28,038 nucleotides of DNA. It comes from Porticoccaceae bacterium (GTDB lineage: Bacteria; Pseudomonadota; Gammaproteobacteria; Pseudomonadales; Porticoccaceae). Positions 8,049-15,575 of the stretch are shown here, one piece after another. The stretch spans positions 1-28,038 of the forward strand of contig JAHRWI010000161.1 of the NCBI GenBank assembly GCA_019090225.1. Direction: 5' to 3'. The notes under the pieces are model-generated. The model was not told the origin of the DNA. It did no database searches and saw only the letters and a program-made list of their open reading frames with translations. A program made the position numbers and the translations under genes. Each line of letters begins with the position of its first letter. The first letter of the stretch is position 1.

Positions 8049-9290
8049 CTAGCCAGCCAGCTGCTCAGGTATTACAGCGTGTAACACTCCCTCTGAGATT
8101 AGCGCATCCACCTCCTCTGGGCTCATAGATAACAATTCGCCCAGTACAGCGCCGTTGTGCTCACCCAGAAATGGCGCTTCCAGGGTCAGTTCTTCTGGAA
8201 ACTTCGAAAAACGTAGCGGCATGCCGGGAATATCGATCTCGCCAAAGCTGCGATCTTTAACGGTGCGGATAGTCCGGCGTTCGACAAAGTGAGGGTGTTT
8301 CATCACCTCCGGCACCGATAACACGGGGCCAATAGCGAAGCGGCCTTCTTCAAATTTTTCGAGGATGACTTCTCGGCTCGGTTGAGCACACAACCAATCT
8401 TCAATCATATCGACCACGGCCTGATGGTTTTCCATCCGTGCATCGTTGGTGCTAAAACGCGGGTCTTCGGCATATTCGGGATAACCCAGAAAGGCGGCAA
8501 AATCCGCCCAGCGGTTGGGCAAAACGATAATGCTGTAATACTCATCGTCACCATTGCCTTTGAATATACCCAGGGGACTCAATACAAAATGGTGGTGCCC
8601 CGAACGCTTGGGCACAAATTCGCCGCCAGTGGCGCTATGCAGTTGCACACCGACATCGTGGGTATGAAAGTAGGAATCAATCAAAGAAATATCCAGATAC
8701 TGACCTTCGCCGGTTCGCTCCCGATAGAGCAGGGCAGCATTAATCGCGGCCAGGGCATGAACACCGGTGGTAGCATCTCCTATCGCCAACTGGGGGGCGA
8801 TAGGGTAACCATCGGGGTAGCCGATATTATCGAGCACGCCAGCAAAGGAGGCGGCAATAAAGTCATAGCCCGGCTTGTTGGATAGCGGCCCTTCCTGACC
8901 AAAGCCAGAAATTGAACACATGATTATGCTGGGGTTGAGCTCTTTTACCCGTTCATAGGGAAAGCCCATACGGCCGATAACACCAGCAGCGTAATTTTCT
9001 ACCAGCACATCACATTTGGTGATGAGCTGCTCGATTATCTCCCGGCCCTTAGCGGTTTTTGGGTTGATACAAATACTTTTTTTGCCACGATTTTGCTGTA
9101 AAAAGCAGGAGCTAACACCGGTTCCGGCTTTATCAAACGGCAGTAAACGGGTGACATCTCCGGTGGGGCCTAATTCGATCTTGATGATTTCGGCACCCAT
9201 CTCGGCCATCAAACGGGTGGTGGTGGGGCCAGCGATTACCTGGGTAAAATCGAGGACGCGGAAGCCTTCCATGACATGTTTATTGTTCAT
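8049..9290 (-). CDS. family III CoA-transferase (CaiB/BaiF)
   Basis: 413-aa second CaiB/BaiF-family CoA-transferase. Conserved features are RVLDFTQVIAGPTTTRLMAE, GAEIIKIE, the QQNRGKKSICIN strand, and Asp172 in AIGDATTG as the probable catalytic aspartate. ISGFGQEGPLSNKPGYDF is characteristic of the formyl-CoA-transferase/racemase group. It differs strongly from the neighbouring plus-strand CoA-transferase and so probably acts on another acid or CoA donor. A modest purine-rich site (AAGAGAAAA) lies just upstream of the ATG. The glutathione transferase gene lies 205 bp upstream on the same strand, and the two may be co-transcribed. The exact reaction is not determined by sequence. Confidence 0.9.
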   Translation of the reverse strand: MNNKHVMEGFRVLDFTQVIAGPTTTRLMAEMGAEIIKIELGPTGDVTRLLPFDKAGTGVSSCFLQQNRGKKSICINPKTAKGREIIEQLITKCDVLVENYAAGVIGRMGFPYERVKELNPSIIMCSISGFGQEGPLSNKPGYDFIAASFAGVLDNIGYPDGYPIAPQLAIGDATTGVHALAAINAALLYRERTGEGQYLDISLIDSYFHTHDVGVQLHSATGGEFVPKRSGHHHFVLSPLGIFKGNGDDEYYSIIVLPNRWADFAAFLGYPEYAEDPRFSTNDARMENHQAVVDMIEDWLCAQPSREVILEKFEEGRFAIGPVLSVPEVMKHPHFVERRTIRTVKDRSFGEIDIPGMPLRFSKFPEELTLEAPFLGEHNGAVLGELLSMSPEEVDALISEGVLHAVIPEQLAG

Positions 9291-9495
9291 TATTATTTTC
9301 TCTTGTCGTTCAATTGGACTTAATAAGACTGCGCCTAATAAAACAGGCTCACCTATTAATTACAAGGTGCATTTGTCGGTGGAGCTTGCAGGGGCTTTGT
9401 CGAAAAGGATTACTCAAGTCTTATTTAAGGCGGTTCAAAACAGGGGCCATGTCTAAGGCATTCTTTTAACACGAGGTGCAGGTTTAAAACGACAC

Positions 9496-10179
9496 TCAGG
9501 TTTGCAGTATTTTTTGAGCATTAGCCGAAAATTTATCTGCCGCGTCTTTATCGTCGATCATGTTTTCAAGGCGCTTTGGAACTGCGATGCCACGTTGGCA
9601 GGCAGGACGTTCACGTATCGCATCGCGCCAGCGTTTCAGATTAAGCAGATCATCCGCCTCAATGCCTGACCACTTGTAGGTGCGAACCCAACACCAGTTG
9701 GCAATGTCGGCGATAGAATAATCATCGGCTAGCCATTCGCTTTCACCGAGGCGGCGGTCGAGCACTTCAAACAGGCGACGACCTTCATTTTGATAACGAT
9801 CGATGGCGGGCTGGAGTTTTTCGGGAAAGTAGCGATAGAACACATTGGCCTGACCCATCATCGGGCCGATGCCTCCCATCTGAAACATTAACCACTGGAT
9901 AACCCTTGACCGACCCTTAGCATCTGTCGGCATCAAGCGGCCGGTTTTTTCGGCTAGATAAATCATAATCGCGCCGGTTTCGAACACGGCGAAATTATTG
10001 GCATCGCGGTCGACGATAGCGGGAATACGACCATTGGGACATATTTTTAGATAGGCCTCGGACTTTTGTTCTTCCTTATCAAAGCTAAGCGCATGCACTT
10101 CATAGGGTAGGCCCAACTCTTCGAGCGTGACAGAGGCTTTCCATCCGTTGGGGGTTGATGCGGTGTATAGATCGATCAT
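9496..10179 (-). CDS. Nu-class (YfcG/YghU-like) glutathione transferase
   Basis: 227-aa glutathione S-transferase-fold protein with an N-terminal thioredoxin-like domain and an all-helical C-domain. The start MIDLYTASTPNGWK matches the Nu-class active site, with Thr9 and Asn11 where E. coli YfcG places its glutathione-contacting residues instead of a catalytic Cys or Tyr. GRIPAIVD and FETGAIMIYLAEKTG are the conserved glutathione-binding strand and helix, and YSIADIANW is the helix-6 capping motif. Nu-class enzymes show strong disulfide-reductase activity with glutathione. The gene is divergent from the Ddn-like gene. It could serve thiol homeostasis or conjugation within the surrounding catabolic block. 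Confidence 0.88.
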   Translation of the reverse strand: MIDLYTASTPNGWKASVTLEELGLPYEVHALSFDKEEQKSEAYLKICPNGRIPAIVDRDANNFAVFETGAIMIYLAEKTGRLMPTDAKGRSRVIQWLMFQMGGIGPMMGQANVFYRYFPEKLQPAIDRYQNEGRRLFEVLDRRLGESEWLADDYSIADIANWCWVRTYKWSGIEADDLLNLKRWRDAIRERPACQRGIAVPKRLENMIDDKDAADKFSANAQKILQT

Positions 10180-10220
10180 AAGTTGATCCTGGTTTTATCG
10201 TGCTGTTTTTAAATAAGGAG

Positions 10221-10242
10221 ATAGGGTTTTGCTAAACCCTAT
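10221..10242. promoter_or_regulatory. 9-bp perfect hairpin in the gst/nitroreductase divergent region
   Basis: ATAGGGTTT (10221-10229) and AAACCCTAT (10234-10242) pair perfectly around a TGCT loop. The element sits in the 145-bp region from which two genes diverge, so it could be an operator or a leader hairpin. No adjacent regulator gene indicates which protein would bind. Confidence 0.35.
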
Positions 10243-10266
10243 AGCATTGATTTCACCCCAGTAATG

Positions 10267-10290
10267 TTGTTCCATGCAAATTGTTCCATG
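10267..10290. promoter_or_regulatory. 10-bp direct repeat upstream of Ddn-like gene
   Basis: TTGTTCCATG occurs twice, at 10267-10276 and 10281-10290, 14 bp apart start to start. It ends 34 bp before the GTG start of the Ddn-like gene. The spacing is not a clean helical turn. It may be a regulator binding pair, but this rests on pattern only. Confidence 0.3.
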
Positions 10291-10324
10291 GTGACCACCA
10301 AAAATAACAACCCAGGAGAATACC

Positions 10325-10783
10325 GTGACTGATCCCATCCTCAAAGCTAGTACATCTGGCTGGATAGCTGAACATCGAGAAAAATATTTGGCCAATGGCG
10401 CTGAAGGCCACATGTGGGATTCCGCCCCGCTAGGCGGCCCCGGTCTATTGCCAACACTGTTGTTGACCACTATTGGCCGGAAAAGCGGGGAGGCGCGAAT
10501 CATGCCGCTTATTTACGGCGAGACCGCTGACGGCGGCTATATTGTCATTGCCTCCAAGGGTGGCGCGCCCAAACACCCGGCCTGGTATTTGAATCTACTG
10601 GCGCAAGCGGAGGTTGAAGTACAGGTTAGCGACGACAAATTTTCGGCCCAAGCGCGGGTTGCCAGCGGTGAGGAGAGGGCGGCGCTGTGGGTTCAGCAGG
10701 AAAAACTGTACCCACCCTATAATGATTATCAAAAAAATGCGGGTGATCGAGAGATTCCAGTTATTGTGCTGGATCGTGTATAA
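10325..10783 (+). CDS. Ddn-like deazaflavin/flavin nitroreductase (DUF385)
   Basis: 152-aa split beta-barrel protein of the DUF385/Ddn (deazaflavin-dependent nitroreductase) family. Diagnostic features are LLTTIGRKSGEARIMPLIY near residues 46-64, followed by GGYIVIASKGGAPKHPAWYLNL and the C-terminal YNDYQKNAGDREIPVIVLD. In mycobacteria such proteins use F420H2, while some relatives bind FMN, heme or fatty acids. No F420 biosynthesis genes are in the window, so the cofactor is open. The start is GTG at 10325 with AGGAG eight bases before it. It is convergent with the SDR gene across a strong shared hairpin. The family call is firm; the function is uncertain. Confidence 0.88.
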   Translation: MTDPILKASTSGWIAEHREKYLANGAEGHMWDSAPLGGPGLLPTLLLTTIGRKSGEARIMPLIYGETADGGYIVIASKGGAPKHPAWYLNLLAQAEVEVQVSDDKFSAQARVASGEERAALWVQQEKLYPPYNDYQKNAGDREIPVIVLDRV

Positions 10784-10803
10784 ATTCTCGACTGTAAACT
10801 CTT

Positions 10804-10855
10804 CAAATAGAAACCACCAAGAAAAAAATAGTGCATTGTTGGTGGTTTCTATTTG
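10804..10855. terminator. bidirectional intrinsic terminator
   Basis: CAAATAGAAACCACCAA (10804-10820) is the exact reverse complement of 10839-10855, giving a 17-bp stem with an 18-base loop. It is midway between the convergent Ddn-like and SDR genes. The stem base is A/T-rich on both strands, as expected of an element ending both transcripts. Confidence 0.85.
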
Positions 10856-10896
10856 ATTTGACGAGTATTCATTCAGTAAGAAATTCCAGGCAATAC

Positions 10897-11658
10897 TTAC
10901 TGTGCCACGTAACCACCATCGACCGGCATGCAATGCCCGGTGACGAATGAGGCTTTATCGGAGCATAACCAGGCCACGGCATTGCCAATTTCATTGGGCT
11001 GACCCATTCGACCAACCGGCTCCGCTGCGATCATGGTCTCAATCAGTTTAGAATCGGTACCAGCGGAGGCAACCATCGGCGTTTCAATTAAGCCGGGGCA
11101 TACCGAGTTAACGCGAATGTCTTTCTTGGCAAATTCAATGGCAGCGGATTTGGTCAGACCATTAACGCCGTGCTTCGCAGCACCGTAGGCTGGCGCATAA
11201 GCTGCAGCCACCAGACCGGCGATAGAAGCGGTACTGACAATTGATCCGCCCGTGCCCTGATCAAGAAATTGCTGAATCTCGTACTTCATACACAACCAGA
11301 CGCCCTTCAGATTAACAGCGATATTGCGGTCAAAATTGCCTTCTGAGCACATTACCGTATTGGCCATTTTGCCGGAGATACCGGCATTATTAAACGCACA
11401 GTCCAGTTGGCCATAATGAGTGACACTAGCTTTGATCAGCGCCTCAACTTCAGCAGATTGCGAGACATCGCAGCGGACAAACACCGCATCGCCGCCAGCT
11501 TTTTTGATCATATCGACGGTTTTGTTGCCGCCTTCTTCGTTGACATCCGAAACCACGACTTTGGCGCCTTCGTTACCAAAAATCACGCTGGTAGCACGGC
11601 CTATGCCTGAGCCACCGCCGGTTATTAAACCGACTTTTCCTTCTAGAATTCCTGACAT
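10897..11658 (-). CDS. short-chain dehydrogenase/reductase (SDR)
   Basis: 253-aa classical SDR. Cofactor motif GGGSGIG is at residues 14-20, Asp38 (VVVSDVN) points to NAD(H) preference, and NNAG is at 90-93. The catalytic triad is Ser145 (STASIAG), Tyr158 and Lys162 (YGAAKHG). RVNSVCPGLIETPM and the C-terminal VTGHCMPVDGGY are standard family elements. It oxidises or reduces a secondary alcohol/ketone in the cytoplasm, but the substrate is not evident. The ATG has a good AGGAGA ribosome site. It is separate in sequence from the second SDR near 27 kb. Confidence 0.92.
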   Translation of the reverse strand: MSGILEGKVGLITGGGSGIGRATSVIFGNEGAKVVVSDVNEEGGNKTVDMIKKAGGDAVFVRCDVSQSAEVEALIKASVTHYGQLDCAFNNAGISGKMANTVMCSEGNFDRNIAVNLKGVWLCMKYEIQQFLDQGTGGSIVSTASIAGLVAAAYAPAYGAAKHGVNGLTKSAAIEFAKKDIRVNSVCPGLIETPMVASAGTDSKLIETMIAAEPVGRMGQPNEIGNAVAWLCSDKASFVTGHCMPVDGGYVAQ

Positions 11659-12551
11659 TATTTTCTCCTATGATTTATGGAGTGACTTATTGTATTGAAA
11701 CAATATTTTTTAGACAGAGATTTTTAAAAGTTAAGTGGCTGGCGAATCTAAAACATGAATGTCGCTATATCGTGAGGAGTAACATGAGCAGCAAGTAAGT
11801 CCTGACTGTGGAGGTCAGAGCAACCAGGATCAGACAACTCATCTAATACTTCAACGGGATCACCACGCTGGATAAAACCGGATGCCGCTTCGCTGCAAAT
11901 AGGTCCACAACGCAAATCCATCGTTAATGCTCCAGACAAGCCCTCCGGTACCGCCTCCATTCGCCAGCAGGAGGCCTCTTACCATTAACAGCGAGGATCA
12001 GGTCTTCGTCGAACTGTCCAGGGCCGTTGTCGGCGCATTTCGAAGCCCACTTCGCGCCAGTCCCGTTCAGATAGCAAGGAAACCTGAAGAGGACCCGGCC
12101 CCCGAGGGGGGCACAGGTGACACCGTTTTCGCGAGCAACCAGAGTTTCTTCCAGCTCAATCATTAGCCTCATAATGGCCACTCGGCGAGCAATGGCCTTT
12201 AAATTCCCCACCCCCAGCGAAAACCCCGTCGTCCAAAACCAGGTGCAGGTATGCATAACTCAACAGGCAATCGAGGCCTAGTATAGGCTGGGCATAGTTA
12301 ATGGTATCGAGAAACTTTTGATGATGATTTTTGTATTTTTAGCCCAGGTCGCCAGGCCCAGGGAGGCCTAGAAAAGGAACCTCCGAATAGAGATACAAAT
12401 CAGATGCAGCTTATTTGACCGTTAAAATCATCCGCTCCAGTACTTACTCGAACTCCGTGGAAACTGCCGAGTGCTGCTAAGCTAAACAGAATGGTATTAA
12501 TTTTTTTCTGCCGGATGTTTACTGAAAACGCTCAACTGGAAGCATTAAGAT
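11659..12551. other. gene-poor stretch of about 890 bp
   Basis: Between the SDR and the ASCH-domain gene no recognisable functional gene is present. The first ~90 bp would hold the SDR promoter. From 11748 to 12256 two overlapping minus-strand frames could be a broken gene (listed separately). From 12257 to 12551 there is no open frame of note; the 9-mer GAGGCCTAG occurs twice (near 12272 and 12363). No RNA gene was recognised. Confidence 0.5.
11748..12256 (-). pseudogene. possible frameshifted gene of unknown family
   Basis: Two minus-strand frames overlap by 37 bp: 12256-11924 (110 codons, with AIMRLMIELEETLVARENG and PCYLNGTGAKWASKCADNG) and 11960-11748 (70 codons, with LRCGPICSEAASGFIQRGD and VEVLDELSDPGCSDLH). 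Their amino-acid composition looks protein-like, and a single-base shift around 11940-11975 would join them into about 165 residues. Neither has a good ribosome site and I recognise no family. It is either a decayed gene or chance open frame in GC-richer DNA. Confidence 0.3.
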
Positions 12552-12878
12552 CTACAATTTCTCGAACTGATGAACCCAGACCAGATGATCATCATCCCAG
12601 GACATACCGGGATGCATTTTGGTAATTAAGTCCTGATATATTTTGATGCTCGGATAACCCTCAGCTCTAGCGTCCGCATCGGACATATCGCCCCAACGCT
12701 GCCGAATAAGTCCGCTAATTTTGAAGGCGACACCTTCAAGCTCAAATATTTCACCGGGATAGGCATATATGCCATCGCGCCGCTGCTCGGTTTTGCGGCC
12801 CTCAAGCACGGCAGCAACCAATTTTGGTTGCCTGACCAGGCGATCAATCTCACAAGTTTTTTCGGGGTATTCAGACAT
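12552..12878 (-). CDS. ASCH-domain protein
   Basis: Small soluble protein, 108 aa from the ATG at 12878 (an upstream ATG at 12935 would give 127 aa). The pattern LVAAVLEGRKTEQRRDG (conserved Gly-Arg-Lys-Thr), then AYPGEIFELEGVAFKISGLIRQRWGDM and a C-terminal DDHLVWVHQFEKL, fits an ASCH domain of the YqfB-like size class. That is a beta-barrel related to PUA and thought to bind RNA or modified nucleosides. I prefer the shorter start because the extra 19 residues precede the usual domain border, but neither start has a strong ribosome site. It is divergent from serC over about 280 bp. The precise function is unknown. Confidence 0.7.
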   Translation of the reverse strand: MSEYPEKTCEIDRLVRQPKLVAAVLEGRKTEQRRDGIYAYPGEIFELEGVAFKISGLIRQRWGDMSDADARAEGYPSIKIYQDLITKMHPGMSWDDDHLVWVHQFEKL

Positions 12879-13160
12879 AGGCTTAAGATCAACGTTTTGA
12901 ATGTAGAGAAGCTGGTAAGTGAGCAGCCCCTTCATCGGGCACCGCTATCACCTGCGAATAAAGTCGCGATTATACGTAAGGGCCTTACCAATACCAGTGG
13001 GAATAACTCAAACTTAGCCTCGACATTAAAATCACCTCAACTATTTTCGATTTCTCCTTTGCTTTCACGGCCTTGGCCAGTAGAATTGCCCGCCTTCAAA
13101 GCTAGGGTCCAATAGCAGCCGGGCTGCGACACTCGCAGAGGCAAGCTCCCAGAGATCACT

Positions 13161-14279
13161 ATGAAACCTGTCGTTAAGCCGACCAATCCCAATTTTTCCT
13201 CTGGCCCGTGCAGCAAGCGGCCCGGTTATGACCTGAAAAAACTCGATGTTTCCACGCTAGGGCGATCTCACCGTTCAGCCCCCGGCAAAGCAGCGCTAGC
13301 ACAGGTCTGCGCAGAAACAGCCGCTGTATTAGGATTGCCCGAGGGCTACCTTGTTGGTGTAGTTCCGGGTTCTGATACTGGGGCCATGGAAATGGCTATG
13401 TGGTCACTGCTTGGCGAGCGGCCGGTCGACGTTTGTTCATGGGAGTCGTTTGGTGCGGGCTGGTTAAGTGATATCACCAAACAACTGAAGCTCAATGACG
13501 TCACGCCGATAAGCGCGGATTACGGTAAATTACCCGATTTGACGCAAACTAACGCCGATCACGATATTATTTTTACCTGGAATGGCACCACATCAGGGGT
13601 GAAGGTGGTCAACGGCGACTGGATTGATGATCAGCGCACTGGCCTGACGATTTGTGATGCGACCTCGGCTGTTTTTGCCATGGATTTACCCTGGGAAAAG
13701 CTCGACGTGGTGACCTTTAGCTGGCAGAAAGTGCTCGGCGGTGAAGGCGCCCATGGCATGTTGATACTGAGTCCGCGAGCGGTTGAGCGGCTGGAAACTT
13801 ACACGCCACCATGGCCGCTGCCAAAAATTTTCCGCCTCACCAAGAACAACAAATTGATCGGAGGGGTGTTCACGGGTGCGACCATTAATACGCCGTCTAT
13901 GCTTTGCGTTGCCGACTATTTGGATGCCCTCGACTGGGTTAATAGCCTCGGTGGAGTGAGTGCTGCGATAGATAGGTCGGTGAAAAATTTATCCGTGATC
14001 GAGGCTTTTGTCGATCAACACCAGTGGGTCGATTTCCTGGCTGAAGATATTGCCACCCGCTCGAACACCAGTGTTTGCCTGATCCTCGACCTCGAAGCCG
14101 CAAAAATCAACGCGCTGACGACCTTGCTCGATCAGGAAGGCGTCGCCTACGATATCGGTGCTTATCGTGATGCCCCAGCAGGTTTACGCATTTGGTGCGG
14201 GGCAACCGTCGAAGTGCAAGATCTCCAAGCATTAATGCCATGGCTTGAATGGGCCTACCAGCAAGTTAGTGCTGCCTAA
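13161..14279 (+). CDS. serC: phosphoserine aminotransferase
   Basis: 372-aa PLP-dependent class V aminotransferase converting 3-phosphohydroxypyruvate plus glutamate to phosphoserine. NPNFSSGPCSKRPGYDL at the start and LGRSHRSAPGKAAL are typical of the longer SerC subgroup found in alphaproteobacteria and relatives, not the E. coli form. The PLP lysine is Lys190 in FSWQKVLGGEGAHG, and Asp166 (TICDATSAVF) would contact the pyridine nitrogen. TFTW-type glycine-rich loop NGTTSGV precedes it. It is followed after 91 bp by serA on the same strand, so the two should be co-expressed. The ribosome site is weak (AGAG, about 6-9 bases upstream). Confidence 0.92.
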   Translation: MKPVVKPTNPNFSSGPCSKRPGYDLKKLDVSTLGRSHRSAPGKAALAQVCAETAAVLGLPEGYLVGVVPGSDTGAMEMAMWSLLGERPVDVCSWESFGAGWLSDITKQLKLNDVTPISADYGKLPDLTQTNADHDIIFTWNGTTSGVKVVNGDWIDDQRTGLTICDATSAVFAMDLPWEKLDVVTFSWQKVLGGEGAHGMLILSPRAVERLETYTPPWPLPKIFRLTKNNKLIGGVFTGATINTPSMLCVADYLDALDWVNSLGGVSAAIDRSVKNLSVIEAFVDQHQWVDFLAEDIATRSNTSVCLILDLEAAKINALTTLLDQEGVAYDIGAYRDAPAGLRIWCGATVEVQDLQALMPWLEWAYQQVSAA

Positions 14280-14370
14280 CCAAGATTTGTCAGTAAGAGA
14301 CGAGTAATTTGCTAGCATGCCTGGCTTTGCAATCATTCGTCAGCCGTAACCACCCGCACAGGAGCAAGCC

Positions 14371-15540
14371 ATGTATAAAGTTCGCACCTACAATCAGATT
14401 TCAAGCATGGGTCTCGACCGATTCCCTCGTGACCAATACGAAATTGCTAGCGAGTTCGCTCAGCCCGATGCATTTTTGCTGCGTAGCCAGAAACTTCACG
14501 ATGTCGAAATACCCAGCAGTCTTGCGGCGGTTGCCCGTGCCGGCGCCGGTGTGAATAACATACCGGTTGCCGATTACACAGAAAAAGGCGTGGTGGTGTT
14601 CAATACTCCCGGGGCCAACGCCAATGCCGTCAAGGAGCTGGTGACGTCGGGACTTTTGTTGGCATCGAGAGACATTTTTGAAGGCATGAATTACGTGCAA
14701 TCGCTGACAGAGATCAGTGAGGCAGGAGAGATGTCAGCCTTGCTCGAGAAGGAAAAGAAGCGTTTTGCCGGTTGCGAGCTTTATGGCAAGACCCTGGGTG
14801 TTGTCGGGCTCGGCGCAATCGGCGCGATCGTCGCTAACATGGCGCTGGATTTAGGTATGGATGTAGTCGGTTACGACCCGGCGATCTCTGTCGAAGCCGC
14901 CTGGCGCTTATCGAGCCGCGTTGAAAAAATGGATAGCCTGCAACATCTGCTAGGCCAGGCTGACTACATCACACTGCATGTTCCTGCGATTGAAGCTACT
15001 CGTCATCTGATTAATGCTGAGGCATTACGCAGTTTTAAACCAGGCGCTAAATTACTCAATTTTGCCCGTGAGGAGATTGTCGATACTGAAGCCTTGATCG
15101 CCGCGCTAGACAATCAGGAACTGGGTGGCTACATCGCAGATTTTCCGACCCCTGAGTTATTGGGTCGCAAGAACGTTTTGCTAATGCCTCATATCGGCGC
15201 CAGTACAGCAGAAGCGGAAGAAAACTGCGCCATTATGGCCGCCAACCAGTTAATGGAATTCCTTGAAAACGGCACTATTCGCAACTCGGTCAATTTTCCA
15301 CCGACGCACATGGCCCGAAATGGGGGGCATCGACTCACCTTCAGTAATAACAACGTGCCTAAGGTGCTGGGTAACGTGTTGGGTATTCTCGCAGATAGCA
15401 ATAACAACGTTATGGACCTGGTTAATAAAAGTCGGGACAACATTGCCTACAATATTATTGATGTTGAAGACAGGCCAGCTGAGGATATTATCGCCGCTAT
15501 CGCCGCAGTAGATGGTGTGGTTTCGGTTCGCCTGCTTTAG
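14371..15540 (+). CDS. serA: D-3-phosphoglycerate dehydrogenase with ACT domain
   Basis: 389-aa D-isomer-specific 2-hydroxyacid dehydrogenase, the first committed step of serine synthesis (3-phosphoglycerate to 3-phosphohydroxypyruvate). Catalytic residues are Arg233 (NFAREEIVD), Glu262 (PTPELLG) and His274 (MPHIGAST). NAD binding is through GLGAIG at 146-151 with Asp169 (GYDP). Residues about 318-389 form a C-terminal ACT-like regulatory domain, consistent with serine feedback. The sequence type (NFARE, IADFP) differs from E. coli SerA and matches a shorter clade without the intervening ASB domain. AGGAG stands eight bases before the ATG. It converges on the sensor kinase with a 35-bp gap. 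No serB lies in the window. Confidence 0.93.
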   Translation: MYKVRTYNQISSMGLDRFPRDQYEIASEFAQPDAFLLRSQKLHDVEIPSSLAAVARAGAGVNNIPVADYTEKGVVVFNTPGANANAVKELVTSGLLLASRDIFEGMNYVQSLTEISEAGEMSALLEKEKKRFAGCELYGKTLGVVGLGAIGAIVANMALDLGMDVVGYDPAISVEAAWRLSSRVEKMDSLQHLLGQADYITLHVPAIEATRHLINAEALRSFKPGAKLLNFAREEIVDTEALIAALDNQELGGYIADFPTPELLGRKNVLLMPHIGASTAEAEENCAIMAANQLMEFLENGTIRNSVNFPPTHMARNGGHRLTFSNNNVPKVLGNVLGILADSNNNVMDLVNKSRDNIAYNIIDVEDRPAEDIIAAIAAVDGVVSVRLL

Positions 15541-15575
15541 GCCTGCAAAACTTTTAACAGCGTATAGCAGAGCAA

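Noticed and set aside
8382..8885. 167-codon plus-strand ORF inside the minus-strand CoA-transferase
   Set aside because: It is antisense to conserved family residues and resembles no known protein.
9291..9495. Hidden RNA or small gene between GST and CoA-transferase genes
   Set aside because: Only a short open frame tail and weak 4-5 bp stems were seen; nothing supportable.
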